Origin: Saccharibacillus sp. O23
GTDB taxonomy: Bacteria; Bacillota; Bacilli; Paenibacillales; Paenibacillaceae
DNA: 64,000 nt
Assembly: GCF_002205895.1 (NCBI RefSeq)
Contig: NZ_NJDE01000002.1
Span: 310,001 to 374,000 of the forward strand
Direction: 5' to 3'
Shown here piece by piece: positions 26,966-35,708 of the stretch. The notes under the pieces were generated by a model. The model was not told the origin of the DNA and ran no database searches. It was given only the letters and a program-made list of their open reading frames with translations. Each line of letters starts with the position of its first letter. Positions within the stretch are counted from its first letter, which is position 1. A program made the position numbers and the translations under genes.

Positions 26966-27017
26966 TTGCAAAATGAACCCTGTGTCATTATAATAAAAAT
27001 GACACAGGGTTCATTTT
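26966..27017 (+). promoter_or_regulatory. 48-bp perfect dyad enclosing the TetR/MFS promoter
   Basis: The 20-bp arm at 26970-26989 is the exact reverse complement of 26998-27017, with an eight-base centre. The promoter TTGCAA (26966-26971), 17 bp, TATAAT (26989-26994) lies inside the dyad, with its -10 box at the centre. Each arm holds TGAACCCTGTGTCA. Such a long exact dyad fits a pair of TetR dimers or a cruciform; autoregulation by the following TetR gene is the likely role. Confidence 0.85.
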
Positions 27018-27046
27018 ATATCCCGAATTCGGAAAGGCGGTTCTTT

Positions 27047-27670
27047 ATGTCCCCTAAACTGACCGACGATCGCAAAGAGCAGCGCAATCGGCAAATCCTC
27101 GAAGCGGCCGAGCAAGTGTTTATTCGCAAAGGCTACAGCGCCGCTTCGCTCAAAGACATTATCGAGGAGACCGGCATGAGCCGCGGATGGATCTATCTGT
27201 ACTATTCGACCAAAGAAGAGATTTTCGAAGCGCTGTTGGATCATCGGGATATCGAATACGAGAAAGATCTGGAACGGCGCCTAGCGGATTCGCCGACGGT
27301 CTGGCCGGTCATCCGAAGCTTGTACGAGCAGCAGTTGGACGATCTCGAACAACGCGGCGGCGGGATGATGCCTGCTTTCTACGAGTATTTTCTGGTCGGC
27401 TGGCGCGATCCCCAGCGCAGCGAGCTGTTGCAGCGGCGCTACGATCAAGGGGTATCGCGGTTCGAGGAGCTGCTGCGGATCGGAGTCGAACAGGATGAAT
27501 TCGCGCCTGCGATGGACACGCTCGATATCGCCAAGCTTGCGGCTTCGCTTCAAGAAGGCATCGTGACCCACGCGATTACGATCGGGGTCGAGAAAACGAA
27601 TGCCCGTATGCAGTTCGACGCGCTGCTTCGTTATCTATACGAGCTGCTGCTGGGAAGGCCGACGTTATGA
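27047..27670 (+). CDS. TetR-family transcriptional regulator
   Basis: A 207-residue TetR protein with helix-turn-helix SLKDIIEETGMSRGWIYLYY (about residues 32-51) and a helical C-terminal domain of the YfiR type (GGGMMPAFYEYFLVGWRDPQ). ATG 27047 follows GGAAAGGCGG; an upstream in-frame reading would start inside the operator. Its stop overlaps the start of the damaged MFS gene (ATGA), so regulator and transporter were translationally coupled. The arrangement resembles the Bacillus YfiR/YfiS pair. Confidence 0.93.
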   Translation: MSPKLTDDRKEQRNRQILEAAEQVFIRKGYSAASLKDIIEETGMSRGWIYLYYSTKEEIFEALLDHRDIEYEKDLERRLADSPTVWPVIRSLYEQQLDDLEQRGGGMMPAFYEYFLVGWRDPQRSELLQRRYDQGVSRFEELLRIGVEQDEFAPAMDTLDIAKLAASLQEGIVTHAITIGVEKTNARMQFDALLRYLYELLLGRPTL

Positions 27671-28953
27671 AGGCGCTGCTGCGCAATGCCACGTTTCGCA
27701 AACTGTTTATCGCCGCGTTCGCTTCCCAGCTCGGTACGGTCGTCGGCAATATGGCATTCGCTTATTATCTGGTCGACCGGTACAGCGAACGCCCTTCTCT
27801 CGCCGCGACCGCGGAGCTGATGTATTCGCTGCCCGCGCTGGCCGTCTTCTGGATCGTAGGCGTGATCGCCGATTTGTTCGATCGCAAGTTGATTGCCGCT
27901 TACAGCGACTGGATTCGCGCCGGCTTGACCGTACTGCTGCTGCTGTTCGTGCATTACGATTGGATTCCGGCCTGCTTGACCGTGCTGTTTCTTCGCAGCG
28001 CGATCTCCCGATTCTTCGGTCCGGCCGAGATGGGCCTGCTTCAAGGCAGCATCGACAGCAAGCTGTACGTGTAGGCTTCGGGACTCAATCAGACGGTCTC
28101 GGGCATGTTCATGCTGTTCGGAATGAGTCTGGGCGCGGCCGCTTACCATCTGATCGGAGTTGAAGGCGCGATCATCGTGGACGGACTCAGCTTCTTGCTC
28201 TCCGGCGTGCTGCTTGCTCGCGGCGATTTCCCCGAAGCCGCGCGGCTGCCGAACGGACGCAACCGCGTTCGCGATCTGCGCCTGCGCCTGCGCTTGATCG
28301 TGAGCGACTTCTGGGTCGGGCTGCGGTATATCGTCGCTCACAAGCTGCTGCGCGTACTGATCAGCGGCTTCCTGTTCTTCGGCATCATCAACGGCGTGTT
28401 CTCGGTACTGCCGATCTTCGCGATGAAATACAAGCTCAGCCCCGACGGTTACGTCGTCTATTCGTCGATGATCACCGTGTGCCTCGGGATCGGCTTTCTG
28501 GTCGGAAGCGTGCTCGGTCCGAAGCTGATCGCCCGATTTACCCGGACGCCGGTATTAATCACGGGGTTGTTCGTCGCTTCGCTGTTGATCTTCGGATTGG
28601 GTCTGGCCGATCGCGTGGAGATCTATCTGGCGATCGTCGTTGCGGCCGGGATCACGCTTGCGCCGGTCAATATCGTATTGGGCAGTTGAATGCCCGAGCT
28701 GGTCGCTCCGAAAAATATGGGCCGGGTCAACGCGTTGATCGAACCGATCATGATGTCGGGCCATTCGCTGGCGCTCGGCGTCGTCGCGCTGGCTTTTCCC
28801 GTATGGATCTCCGTCACTTGGCTGCATTACGGGCTTGCGATCTGCACGGTCATCATCGGCGTCACGTATCTGCTCGCTCTGCCTCCTCTCGCCCGCCGGA
28901 CGCGCGAAGGAGCGCAGCCGGACGAGGCGTCTCCGCCGAGCGAGATCGCCTGA
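27667..28953 (+). pseudogene. MFS transporter gene with two in-frame stop codons
   Basis: A single frame encodes an otherwise intact MFS protein of about 428 residues (12 helices; MefA/YfiS-like). It is interrupted by TAG at 28072-28074, after SKLYV and before ASGLNQTVSG, and by TGA at 28687-28689, after NIVLGS and before MPELVAP. Both sites are explained by one transition each (probably CAG to TAG, and TGG to TGA). There is no frameshift and no loss of sequence, so the decay is recent or reflects sequence errors. The first 135 residues could still be made as a short fragment. Confidence 0.85.
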
Positions 28954-28957
28954 GCGA

Positions 28958-28999
28958 CAGCAAACGGCCCGAGACCTCGAGGTCTCGGGCCGTTTGCTG
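28958..28999. terminator. 42-bp perfect palindrome between convergent genes
   Basis: Bases 28958-28978 are the exact reverse complement of 28979-28999, centred on CTCGAG with no loop. It lies five bases after the MFS stop and 50 bp before the end of the convergent MocR gene. It probably acts as a bidirectional terminator even though the following T tracts are weak (AAATTTTG). Confidence 0.65.
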
Positions 29000-29049
29000 C
29001 AAATTTTGACGCGAGGTTCCGAAAAAAGCCGTTATGCCGCCTATCGAGA

Positions 29050-30555
29050 CTAACGCCAAGCTTCCGCAAGCCGCTTGATCCCTTCCCCGATCTCTTCCTC
29101 GCTGAGTCCCGCGTAGCCGAGCAGTACCCGAGCTTGGGCTTGTTCCGGCCGGTTCATGTGGAATTCCTCTACGGGATAGACCCGCACGCCGGCTTGCTCG
29201 GCCGAGGCAATCAATTCTTGCTCCGTCATGCCGTTGTTCGGTTCCAACAGCAGATGCAGTCCGGAAGACGCCCCGATGACCCGCATTCGCGTTCCCATGT
29301 GGGAACGGATCGCCGCATGCAGCGCCGTATATCTCTTTTTGTACAGATTCCGCATCCGATTGAGGTGTCTGGCCCATTCCCCGCTCTGCATGAACATGGT
29401 CAGCGTGTGCTGATCCATCCGGGAAGCCGTCTGTTTATAATGATGCCCCCGCCGGCGGTACACGTCCATCAGCTTGTCGGGCAGCACCAGATATCCGATA
29501 CGCACCGAAGGCATCAGCGATTTGGAGAAGGTTCCGAGATACACGGTATTGCCGTGATGGTCGAGACTGTGCAGCGAAGGAATCGGCCGGCCTTCGTAGC
29601 GGAATTCGCTGTCGTAATCGTCTTCGATAATCGTGCCTCCGTGCGTCTTCGCCCATTCGATCAGCTCCAAGCGCCGGGAGACCGGCATCACGATTCCCGT
29701 CGGGAATTGATGCGACGGCGTGACATAGACGGCCTGCGCCCCGCTGCGCAGCAGCTCGTCGATCCGCACGCCGGAATCGTCCAATCGGATCGCCGCCGGA
29801 GGTCGTCCGCAGTCTTCGAAAATGGTACGGACCCGCGGATAACCCGGTTCTTCCATCCCGTAGAGGGTATCGCGACCGAGCAGGCGGCACAGGATATCGA
29901 GCAGCCACTGCGTGCCCGCTCCGATGACGATCTGCTCCGCCGAGCTGTGCACGCCCCGGGATTGATAGAGATAATCGGCGATCTGCCGACGCAGTTCCAG
30001 CTCTCCCTGCGGATGGCCGTACTGCAGCAGACGCGCATTATCCGCTGACAGCATGCTGATGCTGAACTGCCGCCACAGCCGATAAGGGAAATGCCGGGCA
30101 TCCACGCTGCCGTTCCTGAAGTCGTACTTCGCTGACGGCGTCTCGGACGCGGCGGATGAAAAGCGATTTTTTTCGGCTGGAATCATTCGGTTCGCCATCG
30201 CATGAGAATCCGGTCCGACAGGAGCTGGCTGCCGAACTTGAGCCGACGTCTTTGCATCCTCCGACAGCGTATGCGGCTGCGTTTTCAGATCCGGCAGCTC
30301 GGCTACGAACAATCCGCGCCGCGGTTCGCTGTACAGATAGCCTTCCGAGAGCAGCTGCTGATAAGCGCTGTCCACGGTGTTTCGGCTCACCGACAGGTGG
30401 AGAGCCAGTCTGCGCTGGGAAGGCAGCCGGCTTCCCGCCGAGATTCGGCCGCCGCGAATTTCCGTTTTGATATGGTCGTACAGCTGAAGGTAGAGCGGTT
30501 CTTCCTCGGAAGATCCCGCAGAATGTTTAGTTAAAAGGGGCGTGATTTCCAACAT
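29050..30555 (-). CDS. MocR/PdxR-type regulator (GntR helix-turn-helix plus aminotransferase-like domain)
   Basis: A 501-residue fusion: an N-terminal GntR winged helix (about residues 20-85; PSQRRLALHLSVSRNTVDSAY) and a fold-type I aminotransferase-like domain (about 150-495) with the PLP lysine in GTFSKSLMPSVRIGYL, IIEDDYDSEFRY and VTPSHQFPTG. MocR proteins use PLP or amino-compound ligands to control neighbouring metabolic genes rather than for catalysis. It is divergent from a DapA-family gene, its probable target. GGAG lies ten bases before ATG 30555. A poly-Ser/Ala linker (about 100-150) joins the halves. Confidence 0.93.
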   Translation of the reverse strand: MLEITPLLTKHSAGSSEEEPLYLQLYDHIKTEIRGGRISAGSRLPSQRRLALHLSVSRNTVDSAYQQLLSEGYLYSEPRRGLFVAELPDLKTQPHTLSEDAKTSAQVRQPAPVGPDSHAMANRMIPAEKNRFSSAASETPSAKYDFRNGSVDARHFPYRLWRQFSISMLSADNARLLQYGHPQGELELRRQIADYLYQSRGVHSSAEQIVIGAGTQWLLDILCRLLGRDTLYGMEEPGYPRVRTIFEDCGRPPAAIRLDDSGVRIDELLRSGAQAVYVTPSHQFPTGIVMPVSRRLELIEWAKTHGGTIIEDDYDSEFRYEGRPIPSLHSLDHHGNTVYLGTFSKSLMPSVRIGYLVLPDKLMDVYRRRGHHYKQTASRMDQHTLTMFMQSGEWARHLNRMRNLYKKRYTALHAAIRSHMGTRMRVIGASSGLHLLLEPNNGMTEQELIASAEQAGVRVYPVEEFHMNRPEQAQARVLLGYAGLSEEEIGEGIKRLAEAWR

Positions 30556-30661
30556 GTCATTCTGGCTCCTTTGACATTGGTTAAACTGGTTCTATCGAAC
30601 GGACCAGATTCCTTATATACTAAACGAAATTCTTATCGATTGTGAAGAGGAGCGTGACAAA
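30556..30661. promoter_or_regulatory. MocR/DapA divergent control region
   Basis: For the plus-strand gene a TATACT (30616-30621) -10 box is present without a good -35, as expected for an activated promoter. Upstream, the direct repeat TGGTT at 30578-30582 and 30587-30591 (nine-bp period) and an inverted ACCAG at 30603-30607 are candidate MocR sites; this family characteristically binds direct repeats. Confidence 0.45.
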
Positions 30662-31585
30662 ATGTTTACCGGATTATCCGCTTTTCCGCTGACCCCGCTA
30701 AAAGAAGAAGTCGTGGACGAGGCTGCTTTTGCCGGTTTGATCGATCGGCTGGTTCAAGCGCGCGTCGATTCGATCGGGGTATTGGGTTCGACGGGAAACT
30801 ATATGTATTTCGATCGCGAGGAGCGGCGCAGGATCACCGAGCTGGCGGTGGGCCAAGCCCAAGCCGCAGCGATTCCGGTCATGGCCAGCATCAGCGCGCT
30901 GCGCGTCCGCGATGTGCTGAACTTGGCGGAAGATGCCCAGCGTGCCGGAGTAAAAGCGGTCCTGCTCGCGCCGGTATCTTACCAGCCGCTAACCGACGAG
31001 GAGACGTATTCGCTGTATGAGCAGGTTACGCGCCATCTGTCCGTCCCGCTCTGCGTCTACGACAATCCGCGAACCACGAAATTCGTTTTCAGCGACGAGC
31101 TGCACGGTCGGATCGCCGCCCTTCCCCGCGTTCAATCGATCAAACTTCCGGGCGTTCCCGCCGATCCGAAGGAAGCCGCGGAACGCGTGAACCGCCTGCG
31201 TGCGTTTGTGCCGGACGGATTCGCGCTCGGCGTAAGCGTCGATCGATACGGCGCTTCGGGACTGAACGCGGGCTGCGACGTCTGGTATTCGGTGCTGGGC
31301 GGGTTGTTTCCGCGCACCTGTCTGGAACTGGTTCGCCATGCGCAGGCGGGCCGTGCAGAAGAAGCGCTTCGGCTGTCCGAGCGTCTTGAGCCGATCTGGG
31401 CTTTGTTCGATCGTCACGGCGGCCTGCGGGTGGCGGCGGCGATCGCGATCAAGCTGGGGCTGTCGGAAGCGCCGGCACTCCCTCTGCCGCTTGCGCCGAT
31501 CGAGCAAGCCGAGCTCCAGGAGATAGAAGGACTTCTGGAATTCCTTTCGGCCCAAGAAGGAATCGCGAAGGCCAAGATCGAATGA
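30662..31585 (+). CDS. Dihydrodipicolinate synthase family (DapA-like) lyase
   Basis: A 307-residue TIM-barrel protein of the NAL/DapA family: GVLGSTGNYMYFDREER near residue 40, the tyrosine of CVYDNPRTT and the Schiff-base lysine K161 in SIKLPGVPAD. Family members catalyse pyruvate aldol condensations or cleavages; GSTGNYMY differs from the GTTGE of true DapA, so it is probably not the lysine-pathway enzyme. GAGGAG precedes the start. The divergent MocR regulator and the EamA transporter that follows suggest a small-molecule catabolic or biosynthetic unit. Confidence 0.88.
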   Translation: MFTGLSAFPLTPLKEEVVDEAAFAGLIDRLVQARVDSIGVLGSTGNYMYFDREERRRITELAVGQAQAAAIPVMASISALRVRDVLNLAEDAQRAGVKAVLLAPVSYQPLTDEETYSLYEQVTRHLSVPLCVYDNPRTTKFVFSDELHGRIAALPRVQSIKLPGVPADPKEAAERVNRLRAFVPDGFALGVSVDRYGASGLNAGCDVWYSVLGGLFPRTCLELVRHAQAGRAEEALRLSERLEPIWALFDRHGGLRVAAAIAIKLGLSEAPALPLPLAPIEQAELQEIEGLLEFLSAQEGIAKAKIE

Positions 31586-31672
31586 TGCTTAGAGCATCCG
31601 CAAAAGACGAACCCGAATGCCGGCTTCCTTGGTGCGAAAAGGGAGTGACGATCAAGGAGGTCAGCTCATTAC

Positions 31673-32551
31673 GTGTGGTTTCTATTCGCCGCCTGCGCCG
31701 CGCTATGCTTCGGCGTAAGGGGGATTCTGTATCAATGGACGTCCCAGCGTCCCGTCGACCGCAATCTGCTGTTCGTCGGCGTGTACCTGTCCGGCGCTCT
31801 GATCTCGATCCTGCTCAATCTGCACGCCGGACAGCCTTGGAACGGCGGAATCGTATTCGGCGTGCTGATGGGATTGTTTTCGTTTGCGGCCAATGCTTCG
31901 CTCTACAAAGGGTATGAAGTCGGCCGCGCCTCGGTCGTCGCCTTTTTCTCGGGATTGACGCCGATCGTCGTCGTGCTGGCCGCTTACCTGCTCTGGCGCG
32001 AAACGCTCGGTCCCATGCAGCTGATCGGCTTCTCGATCGTTGTCTCGGCCCTGATCATCGTGCGGTACCGCAGCGATCTGCAGAGCGGCCGGCTCTCGGG
32101 GTGGCAGTGGGGGCTGCTGGCGATGCTGCTGTATGCCTTCACGGATCTTAGCTCCAAACAGTCGGTGCTCGCGGGCGGTTCCTTGTTTCCTGTATTGACG
32201 ATAATGTTCGCGACGGGCACGCTGCTGTTTTTCCTGATGTACGCCGTGGATCGGATTCGAAAACGATCGGGCGACGCGAATGCGCGCGCTTCGAATCCGC
32301 CTTTGTGGTCCGCCAAGCGGACGCTGCTGTGGGGCATGACCGTGGGCTTGACGAATATCGTCGGCATGGTGCTCATGCTTAGTGCCTACGAAGACGGCAT
32401 CACCGGCATCGTCTCCGCGATCGCCGCGCTGAACGTGGTCATCGTGCTGCTGTATGCGCGCTTTTACCTGAAAGACGTGATGAGCCGGCAGGAAACGATA
32501 GGGATTATCTTGGCGCTGACGGGGATCTTGGTGCTGCGTCTCGCCTCTTGA
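31673..32551 (+). CDS. EamA-family (DMT superfamily) transporter
   Basis: A 292-residue membrane protein with ten helices in two EamA halves; the end of the first half reads GFSIVVSALIIVRYR and of the second TIGIILALTGILVLRLAS. The start is taken at GTG 31673, twelve bases after AAGGAGG, as no ATG fits before the first helix. It follows the DapA-like gene by 87 bp on the same strand and may be co-transcribed. DMT transporters move amino acids, sugars or metabolites; this one's cargo is unknown. Confidence 0.85.
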   Translation: MWFLFAACAALCFGVRGILYQWTSQRPVDRNLLFVGVYLSGALISILLNLHAGQPWNGGIVFGVLMGLFSFAANASLYKGYEVGRASVVAFFSGLTPIVVVLAAYLLWRETLGPMQLIGFSIVVSALIIVRYRSDLQSGRLSGWQWGLLAMLLYAFTDLSSKQSVLAGGSLFPVLTIMFATGTLLFFLMYAVDRIRKRSGDANARASNPPLWSAKRTLLWGMTVGLTNIVGMVLMLSAYEDGITGIVSAIAALNVVIVLLYARFYLKDVMSRQETIGIILALTGILVLRLAS

Positions 32552-32583
32552 AGGTTCGTACAGATCCTCGTCGGACAAAAAGC

Positions 32584-32616
32584 AAAAAAGCATCCGGACG
32601 CCCCGGATGCTTTTTT
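32584..32616. terminator. Bidirectional terminator between EamA and ecfT
   Basis: AAAAAAGCATCCGG pairs perfectly with CCGGATGCTTTTTT around a five-base loop, with T runs on both strands. It serves both convergent units. Confidence 0.93.
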
Positions 32617-32622
32617 GGTAGG

Positions 32623-33417
32623 TTAACCGATCGCCCAAAGGATGCTCCCGATTACCAACAGGAAGCTAAGGGCCCAGTAATCGCTTGAAGCAAACGTCAA
32701 CGGACGATAGACGGTTCTCCCTCTCCCGTCTCCGTACCCTCTTGCCTCGATCGCCAGCGACAGCTGTTCGGCACGCTGAACGGTGGTCACCAGCAGCGGA
32801 ACGAGGATCGGAATGAACGCGAAGAGACGTTTAACCGGAGGAAGCGCCGAAATATCGTGCCCTCTGGCTTTCTGGGCCAGCAGAATCCGTTCCAGTTCTT
32901 CTCCGATCGTCGGGATGAAGCGGACAGCCATGACGATCATAAGCGCAAACTGTTCAACGGGGACGCCCAGACGAGACAGCGGCTTCGACAGCGTTTCGAG
33001 CCCCTTCGCCAGAGCCATCGGACGCGTGGTCCCGGTCAGGATCGAGGCCAGCAGAATCATCAGCAGGATCCGCCATACGAGGCGCACGCCTTCCTGCATG
33101 CCTTCGGCTCGAATAACGAACCCGCCGTAAGCCCACAAGATCGTCTCCCCGCGACCGAAAAAGAGATGATACAGCAGCGTAAAAGCCAGAATCGGCAGGA
33201 CGGGCAGCAGTCCTTTGAGAAGCAAGCGCGGCGCGAATCGGGACATTCCGGCCGTTACCAGCACGAACGCGCTGGCCAGCGCGTATCCGATCCAACTGTC
33301 CAATCGGATCAGCGCGATCATCAGCAGCACCATGCCGATCAGCTTGGTACGCGGATCCAACCGATGAATCACGGAATCGCGCCGAATAAATTGACCGATC
33401 AGCAGATTATCGGACAT
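32623..33417 (-). CDS. ecfT: ECF transporter transmembrane protein EcfT
   Basis: A 264-residue membrane protein with the EcfT signature: helices early (about 25-115), then the cytoplasmic coupling helices carrying two Ala-Arg-Gly motifs, LAQKARGHD and IEARGYGDG (about residues 185 and 222), which contact the two ATPases. Energy-coupling factor importers use EcfT to link ATP hydrolysis to toppling of a substrate-binding S component, here BioY. It is the last gene of bioY-ecfA1-ecfA2-ecfT and overlaps the ecfA2 end by 11 bases. Confidence 0.93.
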   Translation of the reverse strand: MSDNLLIGQFIRRDSVIHRLDPRTKLIGMVLLMIALIRLDSWIGYALASAFVLVTAGMSRFAPRLLLKGLLPVLPILAFTLLYHLFFGRGETILWAYGGFVIRAEGMQEGVRLVWRILLMILLASILTGTTRPMALAKGLETLSKPLSRLGVPVEQFALMIVMAVRFIPTIGEELERILLAQKARGHDISALPPVKRLFAFIPILVPLLVTTVQRAEQLSLAIEARGYGDGRGRTVYRPLTFASSDYWALSFLLVIGSILWAIG

Positions 33418-34294
33418 CGGCAGCTCTCCTCGATTTCCACGCCGCTTCCACGGCGCGCATAACGTCTTCTTCCCGGCAGCTCTTCGGTTCGATCTTCTGT
33501 CCGGACAGCTCTTCCGTGAGTCGAAGCAGTTGGATCGGTTCCGGAAGCGCCAGACCTGCCGATTCCAGAAGGTCGCTCCGGCGGAGGAACAGTTCGTCGG
33601 CGGAAAATTGCCCGATCAAACGTCCGGCGTGCATCAGCAGCACCTCGTCGGAATATTCCGCCACGTCCTCCATCCGATGCGAAATGAACAGAATGGAGCG
33701 CCGCCCGTCTCCTTCGCGCTGCCACGATTCGAGCAGCTTCATCAGCGACCGGCGACCGGCGGGGTCGAGCGCAGCGGTAGGTTCGTCCAGAATCAACAGC
33801 CGCGGTTCGGCGATCAGAACCGAGGCGATCGCCACTCGGCGCTTCTGCCCCCCGCTTAATCGCAGAGGCGACAGCGGCAGGAGTTCTTCGGACAATCCCA
33901 CCACCGGCAGAATCCGTCGAATCGCCTCCGAGATCTCTTTGGCCGCAGCTCCGCGCATCCGCAGGGAAAACGACAATTCCCGTTCGACCGTCGTCTCGAA
34001 AATCTGGTGTTCGGGATATTGGAAAACGAAGCCGACGTCGGCGAGCGGCAGCAGCTCTCCTTTGCGATTGCGCGCAGCCGGCCGGCCGCCCACCCGATAC
34101 TCCCCTTTGAATGTCGGAACAAGTCCTTTGAACAGCTTGGCGAGCGTCGATTTGCCTGCGCCGGTCTGTCCGATCAACGAAGTCCATTGCCCTTCTTTCA
34201 ACGTGCAGCTGACGGAATGCAGCGCTTTGCGTCCCTTCCATGCAACTTCTGCGTCGTTTAACGTATACATCGGCGTCATGATGAGGTTGTCCAT
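33407..34294 (-). CDS. ecfA2: ECF transporter ATPase (second subunit, EcfA2-like)
   Basis: A 295-residue ABC ATPase: Walker A GQTGAGKST, Q-loop FVFQYPEHQIFETTVERELSF, signature LRLSGGQKRRVAIA, Walker B LLILDEPTAALDP and FISHRMED. The glutamine-rich Q-loop followed by PEHQIF is typical of ECF ATPases. The start at 34294 overlaps the ecfA1 end by 19 bases; an alternative ATG at 34279 forms an ATGA junction with the ecfA1 stop. It pairs with EcfA1 to power EcfT. Confidence 0.92.
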   Translation of the reverse strand: MDNLIMTPMYTLNDAEVAWKGRKALHSVSCTLKEGQWTSLIGQTGAGKSTLAKLFKGLVPTFKGEYRVGGRPAARNRKGELLPLADVGFVFQYPEHQIFETTVERELSFSLRMRGAAAKEISEAIRRILPVVGLSEELLPLSPLRLSGGQKRRVAIASVLIAEPRLLILDEPTAALDPAGRRSLMKLLESWQREGDGRRSILFISHRMEDVAEYSDEVLLMHAGRLIGQFSADELFLRRSDLLESAGLALPEPIQLLRLTEELSGQKIEPKSCREEDVMRAVEAAWKSRRAADVR

Positions 34295-35079
34295 TGCGAC
34301 CGCGCACGCTCCTTCCAATCGAAGACCGGGGTTCCCGTCCAGCCCAGCGCTTCATGCACGCGAACGGCAAACGGTTTTTCCAAGCCGTGCGCTTCCGGCA
34401 GGGAACTGCCGAACAAGGCCGCAGGCGTTCCGTCGAACGCGATCTGGCCTTGATCCAGCAGCAGTACCCGTTCGGCGGCCATCACTTCGTCCATATGATG
34501 AGTGATATGTACAATCGTCATCCCCTGCTTGTGCAGCGTCGTCATCAATTCCGTCATTCGGGCTCGTCCCTGCGGGTCCAACATCGAAGTCGCTTCGTCA
34601 AAAATGACCGCGCGGGGCCGCATGGCGAGCACGGCCGCGACAGCGGCCCGCTGCTTCTGGCCGCCGGACAGCTCGTGAGGAGCGGCGTCCGCATAGGCGG
34701 TCAAATCGACGTCAAGCAGCGCCTGCTTCACTCGCTCGCCGATCTGTTCGCGCGGAACCCAGATATTTTCAAGCCCGAAAATCATTTCGTCCGTTACCGT
34801 CTGCGTAATGAACTGGTCATCGGGGTTCTGAAAAATCAAACCGACCTGCCGCCGAATCGCGGGCAGATCGGCGTCGGCGGCGGGATTCAATCCGTTCACG
34901 CGAATGCTGCCCTCCCGAGGCTGCACAAGTCCGTTCATCAACCGGGCGAGCGTCGATTTTCCGCAGCCGTTGCGGCCGACGATACACACGAACTCGCCTT
35001 CGCTCACAGAAAAGTCGACGCCGCGCAGGATCGGCCGTTCCTTGCGATAATGAAAGCGAACGTTTTCGAATTCCAACAT
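34276..35079 (-). CDS. ecfA1: ECF transporter ATPase (first subunit, EcfA1-like)
   Basis: A 267-residue ABC ATPase: Walker A GRNGCGKST, Q-loop IFQNPDDQFITQTVTDEMIFG, signature ELSGGQKQRAAVA, Walker B AVIFDEATSMLDP and HITHHMDEV. DDQF in the Q-loop and the DEATSMLDP Walker B are classic for EcfA1. Its ATG directly follows the bioY stop codon without a gap. The C-terminal 60 residues (from about 215) form the ECF dimerisation region. Confidence 0.93.
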   Translation of the reverse strand: MLEFENVRFHYRKERPILRGVDFSVSEGEFVCIVGRNGCGKSTLARLMNGLVQPREGSIRVNGLNPAADADLPAIRRQVGLIFQNPDDQFITQTVTDEMIFGLENIWVPREQIGERVKQALLDVDLTAYADAAPHELSGGQKQRAAVAAVLAMRPRAVIFDEATSMLDPQGRARMTELMTTLHKQGMTIVHITHHMDEVMAAERVLLLDQGQIAFDGTPAALFGSSLPEAHGLEKPFAVRVHEALGWTGTPVFDWKERARSQWTTSS

Positions 35080-35634
35080 CTAGGCGCCCAGCACTTTCTC
35101 TTCTACCGGGCTGACCGCCCGCGCCTGCACGATGACGACGGCGGCCAATACCGCTTTGATCAGGTCGCCCGGCAGGAAGACCAGCGAACCGGTCAACCCT
35201 GCCCAGATCGGCGTGTTCGTGATCAGCGACATGACCGGAGCACCGATCAGGTTGACCAGGATCACGCCGAAAACGACGTTGACCGCGATCAGCTTCCACG
35301 TTTTGAGCGAAGGCCAGATTTTCTCCGCTCCCCAACCGATGCAGAAAGCGGCGATCGGCCAGCTGAAAATGTATCCGGCCGTCGGTCCCAGCAGCGGCGC
35401 GAGCCCGCCATAGCCGCCCGACAGGATCGGCAGCCCGAGCGCGACGAGAACGATGAACAGAATCAAGCTGATTGCGCCCGTCTTCTTGCCCAGAAATCCG
35501 CCCGCCAACATGACGCCGAGCGTCTGCAGCGTAATCGGCACGGGAATGAATCCGAGCGGAATCGGCGGAATCATGCCCAAGACCGCAATAAGCGCTGCAA
35601 ACAGGGCTGCATATACCATTTCTTTTGTTTTCAT
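35080..35634 (-). CDS. bioY: Biotin ECF transporter S component BioY
   Basis: A 184-residue membrane protein with six helices matching BioY: IPPIPLGFIPVPITLQTLGVMLAGG near the N terminus, GGYGGLAPLLGPTAGYIFSWP in the middle and FLPGDLIKAVLAAVV near the end. BioY binds biotin with high affinity and partners with EcfA1, EcfA2 and EcfT, whose genes follow. ATG 35634 has GGAGG eight bases before it. The BirA-type operator upstream confirms a biotin-related role. Confidence 0.95.
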   Translation of the reverse strand: MKTKEMVYAALFAALIAVLGMIPPIPLGFIPVPITLQTLGVMLAGGFLGKKTGAISLILFIVLVALGLPILSGGYGGLAPLLGPTAGYIFSWPIAAFCIGWGAEKIWPSLKTWKLIAVNVVFGVILVNLIGAPVMSLITNTPIWAGLTGSLVFLPGDLIKAVLAAVVIVQARAVSPVEEKVLGA

Positions 35635-35708
35635 TCGAATAACCTCCAGCATCATTCAAAATACGGCATATTGGGAAGAACTGCTTTTCCCTATGCTCGA
35701 CCTCCCAC

